A DNA stretch of 64,000 bases from contig JABLUY010000150.1 of assembly GCA_013306675.1 (NCBI GenBank), forward strand, positions 8,631 to 72,630. The letters are read 5' to 3'. Both the position numbers and the translations under genes were made by a program. The DNA comes from Thraustochytrium sp. TN22. Taxonomy: Eukaryota > Sar > Bigyra > Thraustochytrida > Thraustochytriidae. The notes beneath the pieces were generated by a model. That model saw only the letters and a program-made list of their open reading frames with translations, made no database searches and had not been told where the DNA came from. The number at the start of each line of letters is the position of its first letter. Within the stretch, counting starts at the first letter, position 1. Positions 28,758 to 39,000 of this stretch are shown here, piece after piece.

Positions 28758-31124
28758 TCACACGTAGCCCTTGCTACGAAAGTAGAAGAAGAGCAGGGAC
28801 CAGGAGGTGATGGTGAGGCACCAGAACATGAGGTAGCCGTAGCGCCAGTGCAGCTCCTCCATGGAGTCAAAGTTCATGCCGAAGACGCTGGCTAGAAACT
28901 GGCCCGGCAGACTCGCCGTGGCAACGATGGTGAGCGCATTCATGGTGCCACTCATGCGGACCTCAATCTGATGGTCGTGCTCGTCCTTGAGCGAGTGCAG
29001 GCCGGCCAGGATGGAGTTGATGTCGTCGGTAATCTGCTCAAGGTGGTCGTGCACATCGCGTAGGTAGATCTTGCAGTCCGACTCGATGATTTTGTCCTCT
29101 TCGGCGATGAGGTTGGACACGACGCGCTGCGCAGGTACCATCCAGCGCTTCAGGTTCTGCAGTTCGCGGATCATGTCGTGGTACGCCTCGGAGAAGCGCT
29201 GCTCGCCCTCGCCGGACACGACGTTGTGCCGCTCGTCGCGCACCAGGTTGGACAGCTGCTGGAGAATGCCCTCCAGCTCGTTGACCAGCGGCACGAAGGA
29301 GTCCGCCAGACAGTCGATGAGCGAGTACAGCAGGTACATGCCGTCGTGCGTGCGCAGGCGCGAGTAGCTGACCTCGAGCTCGCGGCGCACGCGGCGGAAG
29401 ACGTCGATGCGCGCGCACTCCTCGTTAACCACCGTGATGGTGGTGGTCAGGTCTGGCCGCGAGAGGAAGATGTAGGCGTTGTGCTTGACCACGCGCGGCA
29501 CCTCGACATGCCGAAGTGCCTGCTCGGCCTCCTCGCTTTGCTCGCCGCGCCGGCCGGCCGCAGTCGCGGCGCCGCGCGCCCCCCCCTTGTCCGAGTCCGC
29601 CACGCCCACGGTCGCGTAGGAGCGTCCGTCGCGCCGGCGCCGCCGGATGAGCGGCTCGGCGGAGCTCCCGCGCGCCGTGCCCCAGGACCAGAGCCGGCTG
29701 CCGGCGGAGGAGGTGCGCTGCGCCGCCGCCTCGCCCGCCGACGAGGAGCGCTGCAGCGTGAACGACCCCGAGGTGGACCGCTGCGCCGACCCGGGCTCGA
29801 CGCCCCCCTCCATTGAGTCCTCGTACACGAGCGTCATGATGGGGAAGCTCACCAGCACGTGCGTGTCGTAGCGATCGAGCTTGGCACGGCTGCGCGCCTC
29901 GTCCTTGAGACAGTCCTCGAGCGCCAGCGGGTGCAGGCGGTGCTTGATGGCCAGGCACTTGAGGTGAAAGGTGCACGGTGTGACGAGCTCGATCCATCGG
30001 TGCGACGCCCAGGCCGGCCGCGGATGATACATGAAGGTCTTCAGCACCTTGGAGTCCACGCGCTCCTCCTCGGCGCGCTTCGCGTTGTAGTTGATGCAGC
30101 GAAACGGCCGCTGCCACTGCAGCCGGCTGCTGCGCAGCACGTGCGCCAGCTTCAGGCTCTGCACGACCGTCTCGAACTCGGCAAAGGTGATGCCGCCGTC
30201 CAGATCGAGGTCCACCTTTTGCACGAGCTGCTTGAAGGACTTCTCGTCGCGGATGTCCAGGCCGGCGTCGCGCAGACTCTTGCGAAAGTTCGAGTAGTCC
30301 ACCACGCCGGCCTCCTTGCCCTTGCTCAGCTCGTCAAACGCGCGGAAGATGTGCAGCAGCCGCGCGTGCGTCAGGTCGAAGAAGCTCTCGAAAATGCTCG
30401 GCTCGTCGTGCGCCGTGTCGGGCTCCTCCGGGAGATCCGTCTGATCGTTCAGGTTCGCCACCACGCCCACGATCAGCTCCGCCATGTGGATGTGGTTCAG
30501 GTCGCGCCCGCGGTCCAGCCGCACATCGTCAAAGTCCTGGTTCAGCGAGAACGAGGTCGACCGCGCCGCCGCGCGCTGCAGCCACGTGCCGTCCTCCCAG
30601 TCCTCGCTCATCGTCGTGGACGACGGGTCGTCGATCGACTCGCGCGCCATGCGTGCGTGGAACGGACCCTCGTCAAAGCTGTGCGGCTTCATCGGGCTCT
30701 CCAGGACCTGCGGCCGCAGCGGGACGCCGCCCACTTCAAAGAGAGACGCCTCCGTCGATTGCGACCTTCCTTGCATCGCATTCTGCCCCTGCTGCGCCGC
30801 CACGGCGGCCGCCGCCACGGCGCTGGCGCCTCCTTGGGCCTCGCGTGCCCCTGTGACGGCGCCAGCCTCGCTGGCCGGCCTCGGGGGCGGCGTGGGCGTG
30901 GGCGTCGGCCCGCCCAGCTCCAGTAGCGGCACGTCCTCGTCGAAGACCTGGAACCCCGTGCTCTGCATGCGCTGCAGCGGCGTCGGCCCCCTGCCCTGCT
31001 GCGCGCCCTGCGCCGCGCCCTGCTGCGCTGCGCCGCTGCCGCCGCTCGGACTCGCGCCGCCGCCGCTCGGACTCGCGCCGCCGCCGCTGCGGGCCGCGCC
31101 CGCGCCGTCGCTCGCGCCCGCCAT
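28758..31124 (-). CDS. CorA-type Mg2+ channel with EF hand
   Basis: 788 residues. A disordered N-terminal region of about 200 residues is followed by an EF hand (DLDLDGGITFAEF, near residue 306) and a large cytosolic helical domain broken by a Ser-rich insert. The end has the CorA signature: a long helix (LHSLKDEHDHQIEVRMSGTM), then GMNF near residue 748, with two closing membrane helices and a basic tail. The GMN motif forms the selectivity filter of CorA/Mrs2/Alr pentamers. The EF hand adds a likely Ca2+ input not found in bacterial CorA. No mitochondrial presequence is visible, so plasma or internal membrane is more likely. Confidence 0.9.
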   Translation of the reverse strand: MAGASDGAGAARSGGGASPSGGGASPSGGSGAAQQGAAQGAQQGRGPTPLQRMQSTGFQVFDEDVPLLELGGPTPTPTPPPRPASEAGAVTGAREAQGGASAVAAAAVAAQQGQNAMQGRSQSTEASLFEVGGVPLRPQVLESPMKPHSFDEGPFHARMARESIDDPSSTTMSEDWEDGTWLQRAAARSTSFSLNQDFDDVRLDRGRDLNHIHMAELIVGVVANLNDQTDLPEEPDTAHDEPSIFESFFDLTHARLLHIFRAFDELSKGKEAGVVDYSNFRKSLRDAGLDIRDEKSFKQLVQKVDLDLDGGITFAEFETVVQSLKLAHVLRSSRLQWQRPFRCINYNAKRAEEERVDSKVLKTFMYHPRPAWASHRWIELVTPCTFHLKCLAIKHRLHPLALEDCLKDEARSRAKLDRYDTHVLVSFPIMTLVYEDSMEGGVEPGSAQRSTSGSFTLQRSSSAGEAAAQRTSSAGSRLWSWGTARGSSAEPLIRRRRRDGRSYATVGVADSDKGGARGAATAAGRRGEQSEEAEQALRHVEVPRVVKHNAYIFLSRPDLTTTITVVNEECARIDVFRRVRRELEVSYSRLRTHDGMYLLYSLIDCLADSFVPLVNELEGILQQLSNLVRDERHNVVSGEGEQRFSEAYHDMIRELQNLKRWMVPAQRVVSNLIAEEDKIIESDCKIYLRDVHDHLEQITDDINSILAGLHSLKDEHDHQIEVRMSGTMNALTIVATASLPGQFLASVFGMNFDSMEELHWRYGYLMFWCLTITSWSLLFFYFRSKGYV

Positions 31125-31671
31125 CGCGAGCGCAGGCTTGCTTCTGGTTTGGTTTGGTTTTGGTTTGGCTGCGCCTCGCCGACGTTGCTGCCGGACGGCG
31201 ACCCGGGAGTCGACGACGCGGGAGTTGACGACGCGTCCGTGGACTCGTTCTGCGACGAGTCGACGAGCGAGAAACGAATCAAGAGCCAGGACAGCGGGTG
31301 TGGCACGGCCACGGACGGGTGCCTGCCGCCGTCGTGGCCAGCGAAGAGTCGCGAAGAGGCCAAGATTGGGAACAAAAGATATCTTGCCTTGACTCCGTCG
31401 CCTCTGGGCTCACTTCAGGTGCCATCATCCTCACTCTCTGTCACTCTCAAGATCATGACGGGCACGCAAGCTGAAAACATCGAATCATGCTCACTCTCTC
31501 TCTCTCTCACTCTCTCTCTCTTTCTCTCTCTCTCTCGCTCTCTCGGTCGCTTGGTCTCTCCATCATCAGAGGTCAAAAGATGTATGCCACATGAAGATGC
31601 TGGTACGCTGCACGCAGCGAAACGCAAGGCAAGGCGTCACGGTGCTCTCATGGAACGGTCACCAACCTCCG
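31125..31671. other. Spacer with CT microsatellite
   Basis: No gene. A pyrimidine (CT)n tract spans about 31490-31550. It holds the CorA promoter and the 3' end of the ligase gene. Confidence 0.5.
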
Positions 31672-32949
31672 CTACTCGGAGAAATGGCGGTTCGCAGCGG
31701 CCTTGAGCGCGCGACGCTGGTACACCTTCCAGGAGAGCGCGTTGAAGCCAAGCAAGTCGGGACTCTGCGCGGGCGCAAAACCCGGGCGCGGGTCGCAAAT
31801 GGGCAGCCAACGCGCCGCCGCCTTGGACGGCACCTCGCAGCCGGTGAGTGGCGGTAGCACAAAGACGTCGCGCATGGAGGTGAAGAGCGTGTGGATGAAC
31901 TCGAGCTGCTCCGGGGCCATCTCGCTGTTGTAGTTGCCGATGCAAGGCGGCACGTTGCATTCAAGCAGGCGCGGCGCGCCGGACGCCTCGAACATAATAT
32001 CCGCGCCGATGTGACAAAAGTCAGAGGCGCTCTGCTGATGCTCCATAAAGGGTCGCGCGGCCTCGAAGACGTCGCGGAAGACGCGCCGCAGTGCGTCGAG
32101 GCGGCCCTCGTCTAGAAAGTCTTCAAGCGTCAGCACCGGGCAGCCATGGAAGAGCTGCAAGTCGTGCAGGTTCTTGGAGACATTGGAGAGGTGCACCTGA
32201 ACGTCGCCGAGCTGGTCAGTGGCGAGCGTGTACGACTTGTTGGCGACGTGCGCGAGCGCGCGCGAGTGCAAAAATGCCGCGCCGTCGGCGCGCAGCACCA
32301 GGTACATGCGCACATGGTACTTGAAGCGGCCCTCCCAGAGCTCGGGGTCCTCGACGTAGCGCTGCAGCACATAGGCTGGGCCGGCGGCGCCGCTCGTGCC
32401 GCCGCCAATACGCGTGCAGGCCGGAGCTGACGCCTCGTCGTCGCGGCCCTCCGGCTGCAGGCGGGCCAAGACGTCGCGCCAATTGTCAGCCGTCACGACG
32501 AAGAGGCCGTCGCCGCAGTTGGCGCGCGCGTCCTTGACCATCCAGACGCGGGGCATGTCGGGGTCCGGCGCGGGCGCCTCGCGGAACACCGCCTCGCACA
32601 CCGCGCCTAGCTGCGCGACATTCTCGCAAGCGAAGCTGCGCAGGCTGTCGTGGCAGCGCTGGGTCAGGAGAGCGAGCTTGAACTTGTCCTCCAACACCTC
32701 CGCGCCGGACACGCCGTTCCCGCCGCGCAGCCTGGCGCCCTCGAAGACCTTGCGGTCGCGCTCGTTGCGCGTATGCACCCACGCGAAGTCCGCACGCGCA
32801 CCAGCGTTCGCGCCGGGGCTCGCGCTCGCGCTGGCGTTGGCGTTGGCGCTGGCGCTCGCGAACTTGCCGTTGGCCTCCGCCAGCACGCGCGGCAGCCAGC
32901 TCGTCTCGTGCGCCGACACGAAGTACGTCAGCGCGTCCTCGCCCTGCAT
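31672..32949 (-). CDS. Tubulin-tyrosine-ligase family enzyme (TTL domain)
   Basis: 425 residues from ATG 32949. ATP-grasp fold of the TTL/TTLL family: WMVKDARANCGDGLFVV near residue 135 is the nucleotide-binding Lys/Gly segment, YVLQRYVEDPEL is the second, and FKYHVRMYLVL and CHIGADIMFE with ECNVPPC provide the metal-binding acidic residues. Members ligate Tyr, Glu or Gly to tubulin tails or other proteins; which one cannot be told from sequence alone. A short Ala/Ser/Asn repeat (residues about 31-50) is encoded by a GCGTTG-type repeat. It fits a ciliated cell. Confidence 0.85.
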   Translation of the reverse strand: MQGEDALTYFVSAHETSWLPRVLAEANGKFASASANANASASASPGANAGARADFAWVHTRNERDRKVFEGARLRGGNGVSGAEVLEDKFKLALLTQRCHDSLRSFACENVAQLGAVCEAVFREAPAPDPDMPRVWMVKDARANCGDGLFVVTADNWRDVLARLQPEGRDDEASAPACTRIGGGTSGAAGPAYVLQRYVEDPELWEGRFKYHVRMYLVLRADGAAFLHSRALAHVANKSYTLATDQLGDVQVHLSNVSKNLHDLQLFHGCPVLTLEDFLDEGRLDALRRVFRDVFEAARPFMEHQQSASDFCHIGADIMFEASGAPRLLECNVPPCIGNYNSEMAPEQLEFIHTLFTSMRDVFVLPPLTGCEVPSKAAARWLPICDPRPGFAPAQSPDLLGFNALSWKVYQRRALKAAANRHFSE

Positions 32950-33463
32950 CCTCGCCCCTCTGCACCCGCACTCGCCGCCGCCGCCGCCGCTGCCGCCGCC
33001 CGGCGCGTCGCCGCCGCCGCCGCGGGCCGCCGCCGCGGGCTTCTACGACTAGGTTGCGGGTCTGGCCGGGGGCGGTAACTAACACACGTTATGGCACAGC
33101 TCGAAGGCACGACGACGACGAACGACGGAGAGCGACCAGCCAGGCCGGCAGGCAGGAGGCCTCCCCGCCGGTGGGCTTGGCCGCGGGGTGGCAGCCAGTG
33201 TCGTGCGTGCCGTTGTGGTCTTCGCGGTCCTTGTCAAGCTGGTGGTAAAGGCACAAACTGTGAGGAGGGAAGTGGACCTCGAGGTCGGTCGCGAGGAGAC
33301 CGGCTGGCGGCGCCAGGGCGTCTTCGTCAACATCGCTATGGAGTTTCTACTACGATTGCGCGCGGGTCAGCTCAGGGCAGGATCAGGAGAATAGGAAGGC
33401 AAAAAGGCAAACAGGCAAACAGGCAGGCAAACAGGCATCTCGCGTCGCCGCCGCCCCCTCGTC
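32950..33463. other. Spacer, TTL gene to mitochondrial-like gene
   Basis: No gene. (GCC)n near 32975-33040 and an AGGCAAAC repeat at about 33396-33436. Confidence 0.5.
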
Positions 33464-34523
33464 TCAGGCCTCGACCTCGGCGATCGGCAGCTTCTCGCCC
33501 TCATAGGCGACGAGAGCGTCGTTGATGTTGCGCACGCGCCACTGGAACTCCTGCTCGTCCGGATCGGAGCTCTCGGTCTTCCAGTCGGTCTCCATGACCC
33601 AAAAGTGCTGCGCATTCATGCGCGTGCCCTGAATCGGCTCGTCGGCGTCGGGGATGTACAACGAGCAGGACTCGTCGCTCTTGATATGGAAGGCGGCACA
33701 GATACGGCGCGGCGGCTTGCCAATGAGGCTCTTGCCGGCGGTAAGGCGCAGCTCGGGGCCGATGAAGCCGCTCAGCACGTGGTACTTGATCTCATCAAAA
33801 TCATAGTTGCCGATGAATTTGCCCGGACGGTCCGCGGTGCCCTCCTCGATCCAGACGCCAATCAGGTCGACGTTCACCTTGTCGCGGTCAACATTCACCA
33901 CGAGCCGGTAACCGTCTATCGCATAGCGCCACAAGTTGGTCTGGATGAACTCGGCGAGGCTGGGCGTGGCCACGTCAAGGCCGGCAAAGTCGCCGCACTG
34001 CTCGTTCCACTTCTTGGCCAAAAACAGGTAGGCCTCCTTGGCGCCGGCGCAGAGCTGCTCCTTGCCGCCCGTGAGCTCGAGCAGGTAGTCCGACGTGGAC
34101 GACTCCGGGTAGAACTGCGTCTTGGCCTTGGTGCACGAGTGCGCCAGGTGCTCGGGCGCCACCTCCAAGAACACCTTGTCCTGCTTCAGAAAGCCCCACG
34201 GCATGTACAGCGTAGTGGCCTCGAGCCAGGTTTTGGATGCGTCGTGGAAGGCCGGATCCAGCCAGTCGAGCGGGCCCTTGGTCGTGTGCATGTTGCCGAG
34301 CGCGTCCATGGGCGAGAACTTCCACAGCGAGCCGACCGAGTTCCCAGGCACACGCAGCGTCGGCAGGTAGTTCACATACCACTTGTCGTCCGCCTGCTGG
34401 TCGCCGCCGTCGCCGGCCTTGGACGCCAGACCTCGCCGCGCCGCGGCCGCCGGGGCCAGCCGCCGCGCGCCACCGCCGCGCACGCCGCCCGCGGCCGCGC
34501 GTCGCAGCAGCCCGCCCAGCATC
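33464..34523 (-). CDS. Unknown protein with likely mitochondrial presequence
   Basis: 353 residues from ATG 34523. The first 35 residues are Arg/Ala/Gly-rich with no acidic residue (MLGGLLRRAAAGGVRGGG, then RRGLASK), typical of a mitochondrial presequence. The body is soluble, with words such as WYVNYLPTLRVPGNS, PLDWLDPAFHDASKTW, FIQTNLWRYAIDGYRLVV and KFIGNYDFDEIKYHV. I do not recognise the family. It is well structured, moderately acidic and has no membrane segment. An upstream frame extension has no ATG, so this start is the only one supported. Confidence 0.7.
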
Positions 34524-34524
34524 T

Positions 34525-34555
<31 letters not shown>

Positions 34556-35426
34556 CTCCGCCGCTGCGCGCCGCGACTCGCGCGCCGCCGAGTCGGACTC
34601 CGCGTCTGCCGTGCCGCCGTCGATGAAGATGACCGCCGCCGCCGCCACAGCGCGCGCACACGTCCAGCAGTCGTGATCGCAGAGCGCCGACGCGTCGCCA
34701 CGAGCAACGAGCGCCAACGAGCGCCAACGAGCGCCGCGCCGCTGGCACAGCGAGGCTTCGCGGCGGCCGTCGCGTCTTGGTGCGTCGCAACTTGTAAGTT
34801 ATTGCAGTTTGGATTGCTCTGCGGACTGCGCTGCACTGGCATGGGCTGCTCTGTCGTTGAACCAGGATTTCCAGACGTGCCAATCTGAACAGCGCGCGAG
34901 GCGCCCGCCAGGCAGACTGGAATCGTCCCATCGCCCGGTGGCGCACGCGCGCCCGTGTCGTGCTACGCGTGCGATGTGATGTGATGCTGTGATGAGATGT
35001 GATGTGATGTGATGTAATGTGATGTGATGCGCAGCGGCACGAGCTCACAGACATACTCCACGTATGCGGCTCGAGCGTGCGGACTCAGCCGGTCCTCAAG
35101 CCCAAGCGTCTCTCTCTCTCTCCTCACGACGATCACGAACCTCTTCGTTGTCACGGGCCTCGCCGAGAGGCCGCTCTTTTCTTTGGGACACTCGTCGAAA
35201 AGCCTAGCCTAACCCCGTGCGATTGATCATGATTGCTCGCAGTGTCAGTGTGTGTATGGATGTGCGTGTGTGGTGATGGCTGCAGCCTGCGTACAGTGGC
35301 TCGCCTTCAAGTTGGTTGTCTCGCCGTCTCTCGTCCCTTGTCTGTCACGTCTCGTCGCGCCGCGCCACCCGCGCTGCGCTTCGTAGCGGCAGAGCAGGAT
35401 CGCGCGGCGCGGCTTCACGCAGAGCG

Positions 35427-35458
<32 letters not shown>

Positions 35459-35517
35459 GGCGGCGCCTGCGTCTGCGGCTGCGCAGCGGCGCCCCCCCGC
35501 GGCTCGGCTTGTGCAGC
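34524..35517. other. Divergent spacer with TGATG repeat
   Basis: No gene. CACTGGC at 34834-34840; a TGATG/TGATGTGA run at about 34976-35028; a CT run near 35108; TTCAAGTTGG near 35310; a GGC run near 35430. Promoters for both neighbours must lie here. Confidence 0.5.
34976..35028. repeat. TGATG pentanucleotide-type repeat
   Basis: About ten imperfect copies of GTGAT/TGATG in a much lower-GC patch than the surroundings. Confidence 0.85.
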
Positions 35518-38500
35518 ATGACGGGCAGCGGCGGCGGCGACGAGCAAGCTGGGGCAGGCGGCGCGCCCAACAGCGCGGGCAGCGCGGGCGGGCGCCGCGC
35601 GCACCGACGCGAGCGGTCGGTGAGCGGGTCCGAGCTGGAGGTGCTCGTGTCGCGCGCCCAGGGCGCGGAACAGGCGCTGGGCGCCGGCAATGGCGGCGGC
35701 GCGGGCGCCACGGACGCGAGCATGCAACCGGTTCTGGAGGAGGGCGCAGCGGACTTCGAGCAGCGGCGCGCGAGGTCCATGTCAGCGACGCTGGACCCGC
35801 GCCGCAGCGGCGGCATGGGAGGCGGCGGCAGCGGGTCGCGGCTAGCCAGGTTCGCGTCGTCGTCGGGGGACGTCAACGCCTTGGCCATGCTGCTGCGGCT
35901 GCGGCGGCCAGATCTGCGGCTGCGCTCGCCGAGCATGCGCGCCGGCATGACGACTGGCACAGCGCCGGGCGCGGCGCTCTCGCCGCTGAGTCCGGGCGCC
36001 AGCCCGGGCGCCAGCCCAACGCCAGAGCAGCTGCACGGGCCCATGTCCTCGTACGGGTCCACGGGCGCAGCCATGGACGAGGTGGACTCGGTGGCGCTGG
36101 GTAACTCGGCGTCTGTGGACACCTTTCCGGGAGCGCACACGCCGCTGCTGCACCAGCAGCACCAGCAGCACCAACAATTTGCACGGCAGGGCGTGAGCGT
36201 TCAAAAGGTGATTGAGAGCCTCATTTACGGCGTGGTGAACTCGATCCTCACCATCCCGTGCATGTACGGCTATGCGGCCATCATTTTCCGTGACACGGCC
36301 TTCCAGGGCGACATCGCGGCGCTGTCCAAGCTGGTTCTGCTTTCGTCCATGGTGCATCAGGTCGTCTTCACGGTCTTCAGTTCGCTGTCGTTCTCGATTG
36401 GCCAGGTCCAGGACGCCGGCCTGCTCTTCCTCTCCACGATCGCCACGGCCATCGCGCGGTCCGCGCGCACGGCAGACGCCGTCATCCCGACCACGCTGGT
36501 AGCGCTCTCGCTGGCCATGGCGCTGCTGGGCGTGGTGGTCTTTGCCATGGGCAAGCTGCGTCTCGCTAAGCTCGTCTCGTACCTGCCCATGCCCGTGGTG
36601 GGCGGCTACCTGGGTTTCATTGGCCTGTTCTGTCTCCTGGCCGGTATTGGGCTCAGCATTGGCGCTGACGTGTCTAGCGTGGGCGATGTGTCCAAGGCCT
36701 TCAACCTGGAGGCGGCCAAGTTGCTGACCCCGGCGCTTCTGGGCGGCGCGCTGCTGGCCGTGGCGGCGCGCAAGGCCAAGGCCTGGTACACGCTGCCGCT
36801 CTGTATCGTGGCCATGCCGCTGGCCTTTTATGCCACCCTGTTTGCGACCGGCATGTCGCTGGCCGACGCGCAGGAGGCCGGCTGGCTGTCCAAGCCGGAC
36901 CCGGCGGCCTCCGTGGGGCCCTTTTGGACCGTCTGGGAGCTCTTCGATTTTGGCAAGGTCGAGTGGGCGCGCGTGCCGGAACAGGCTGTGGCTTGGATCA
37001 GCATGGTCTTCGTCGTCAGCTTCTCCTCCTGTCTCGACGTGGTCGCCATCGAGTATGATCTTGGCGCGCCGCTCGACATTGACCACGAGCTATGCACCGT
37101 GGGCATCAGCAACATGGTCAGCGGCGTCGCGGGCGGCTACACGGGCTCGTACATCTTCAGCCAGACCATCTTCACCTTTCGCACCGGGACCAACTCGCGC
37201 CTGGTCGGCGCGGTCGTCATCGTCGCCGAGGCCGCACTCTTCATGGCGCCCATCAACGTCATGGAGATCGTGCCGCTCTTCTTCTTTGCCTCCACGCTCA
37301 TCTTCATCGCCTTCGACCTCATGATGGAGTGGCTCATTGAGGTCTGGCCCAAGATCGCCTTCCTCGAGTACGCTGTGCTCATGTCCACCTTTCTGGTCAT
37401 CTCCTTCACGGACGACCTCATCCTTGGCATCGCCGTCGGCATCGGGCTTTCCATCGTCAACTTCATCGTCGCCTACGCCTCCGTCACGCACATCCAGCGC
37501 ACCTACCGCACGCACTCCAACGTCGTGCGCGACTTTGAGAGCCGTCGCAAGCTCAAGCGCCTGGCGCCCTGCGTCGCACGCCTCGATCTGCACGGTTACC
37601 TCTTCTTCGGCAGTTCCATGCAGGTCGTCAAGAAGCTGCAGATCCTCCTCAACGAGCCGATGGACGAGGCCAGCGCCGCCGCCGCCGGCGAGCAGCGCAA
37701 TCAGCTCGAGTTCGACTCGGATGAGGACGCACACGCCACGGGCGGGGGCGGCTCGCTCTGGGACCGCCTTGGCTGGATGGCAAGCCGTCTTAACCCGCTT
37801 GGCGGCGTCACCTCAGACGCCGATGCCGACGCCCACGCGCAGCGCACGCCTGAGTGGCTCGCGGTGGCGGGCGCTAGCAGCGCCACCGATGAGCCCGTCT
37901 CGCTTGAAGCCATGCGCACGCCGCACTTTGGTCTCACGCGTCAACTCTCGCGTCAGACGTCGATGTCCGGCGACCACGACGAGATCGTCACCAACTCGTA
38001 CCTGCGTTTCCTCGTGCTGGACTTTACGCGCGTCACCGGCATCGACGCTACGGCCGTGTCCACCGGACTCATGCGCGTCAAGCAGATGGCCGCCACGCAC
38101 GGCCTGCGAATCGTATTCACCAGCATGCGCCCAGAGTTTGAGCGCCTTCTCGTGGCGAACCACATCGTCGTGCCGGGCGACCCGAACGATACATGCCTCG
38201 TCTACCACGAGGTCAGCGACGGCCTGGCGCGCATCGAAAGCGAGCTACTCGAGCTCGCCGGTGCCTCGCGCTCCGCTAGCGGCTCGGCCGTCTCGCTGTC
38301 CTCCATGCTGCCGCCGCCAACGCCGCGCTCGCCTATTTCAGGCCGGCGCACAATGCCCAGCATGCCCAACATTCCGTACGCCTTCAACCTTGACGGCACC
38401 CGCAACAAGGTCGTCACCTCGCTGCAGTCGCTCCCGGACGCGTCCAGCACCATGTGGCTGCGACGCATCCTCGTCGATTTCTTCGGCTTCGACACCAACT

Positions 38501-39000
38501 TTGAGCTGGGCCTCAACGACGCTGACCTCGGCGAGTACACGGAGCTCACGCACTTCTTCGGCCTCATGCGCCTGCGCGCTGGTGAGTTCGTTTTCCGCAG
38601 CGGCGACCTGGCGGACGCCATCTATATCGTGCTCGTCGGCGAGGTTTGCACCTTCGTGCCGCGCACCCAGGTCATGGAGCGCCTCGTCAACAAGCATGAC
38701 CAGTACTGGCGCAGCCAGTTCAAGCCGGAGCCGCGCATGGCCTTTATTCAGGGCGGAAAGCTCCTGCAGCGCGCGCAGTACGGCTCGATTTTCGGCGATA
38801 TTCACTTTACGCTGGACGAGCGCCGCCAGTTCTCCGCAGTTGCCACCGAGGAGGCTGCCATCTTTGTCCTGCGTCGCCAGCGCCTGGTTGAGCTCGAGAC
38901 GCGCAACCCAAAGCTCGCTGTCGGCCTCTACCGCTGCCTCAACAAATTCCTCGCTCTCACCGTCTCCGACCTACAGTCCTACAAGCAGTACACTCGCTGA
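35518..39000 (+). CDS. SulP/SLC26-like transporter with STAS and cyclic-nucleotide-binding-like domains
   Basis: 1160 residues from ATG 35518 (MTGSGGGDEQ). The first 220 residues are disordered. A SulP membrane domain runs from about 230 to 660 (YLPMPVVGGYLGFIGLFC; FSSCLDVVAIEYDLG). A STAS domain is split by an acidic/Ser insert: LDLHGYLFFGSS near 690 and FLVLDFTRVTGIDATAV near 830. The last 150 residues form a cNMP-binding-like beta roll (AGEFVFRSGDLADAIYIVLV, YGSIFGDIHFT). The usual phosphate-binding Arg of the cassette is not obvious (RRQFSAVAT). The SulP-STAS-CNBD order is that of the fungal YGR125W/VSB1 group, linked to vacuolar basic amino acid storage; the substrate here is unproven. 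The upstream frame is open, but it is GC-rich leader with no family match. Confidence 0.85.
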   Translation: MTGSGGGDEQAGAGGAPNSAGSAGGRRAHRRERSVSGSELEVLVSRAQGAEQALGAGNGGGAGATDASMQPVLEEGAADFEQRRARSMSATLDPRRSGGMGGGGSGSRLARFASSSGDVNALAMLLRLRRPDLRLRSPSMRAGMTTGTAPGAALSPLSPGASPGASPTPEQLHGPMSSYGSTGAAMDEVDSVALGNSASVDTFPGAHTPLLHQQHQQHQQFARQGVSVQKVIESLIYGVVNSILTIPCMYGYAAIIFRDTAFQGDIAALSKLVLLSSMVHQVVFTVFSSLSFSIGQVQDAGLLFLSTIATAIARSARTADAVIPTTLVALSLAMALLGVVVFAMGKLRLAKLVSYLPMPVVGGYLGFIGLFCLLAGIGLSIGADVSSVGDVSKAFNLEAAKLLTPALLGGALLAVAARKAKAWYTLPLCIVAMPLAFYATLFATGMSLADAQEAGWLSKPDPAASVGPFWTVWELFDFGKVEWARVPEQAVAWISMVFVVSFSSCLDVVAIEYDLGAPLDIDHELCTVGISNMVSGVAGGYTGSYIFSQTIFTFRTGTNSRLVGAVVIVAEAALFMAPINVMEIVPLFFFASTLIFIAFDLMMEWLIEVWPKIAFLEYAVLMSTFLVISFTDDLILGIAVGIGLSIVNFIVAYASVTHIQRTYRTHSNVVRDFESRRKLKRLAPCVARLDLHGYLFFGSSMQVVKKLQILLNEPMDEASAAAAGEQRNQLEFDSDEDAHATGGGGSLWDRLGWMASRLNPLGGVTSDADADAHAQRTPEWLAVAGASSATDEPVSLEAMRTPHFGLTRQLSRQTSMSGDHDEIVTNSYLRFLVLDFTRVTGIDATAVSTGLMRVKQMAATHGLRIVFTSMRPEFERLLVANHIVVPGDPNDTCLVYHEVSDGLARIESELLELAGASRSASGSAVSLSSMLPPPTPRSPISGRRTMPSMPNIPYAFNLDGTRNKVVTSLQSLPDASSTMWLRRILVDFFGFDTNFELGLNDADLGEYTELTHFFGLMRLRAGEFVFRSGDLADAIYIVLVGEVCTFVPRTQVMERLVNKHDQYWRSQFKPEPRMAFIQGGKLLQRAQYGSIFGDIHFTLDERRQFSAVATEEAAIFVLRRQRLVELETRNPKLAVGLYRCLNKFLALTVSDLQSYKQYTR

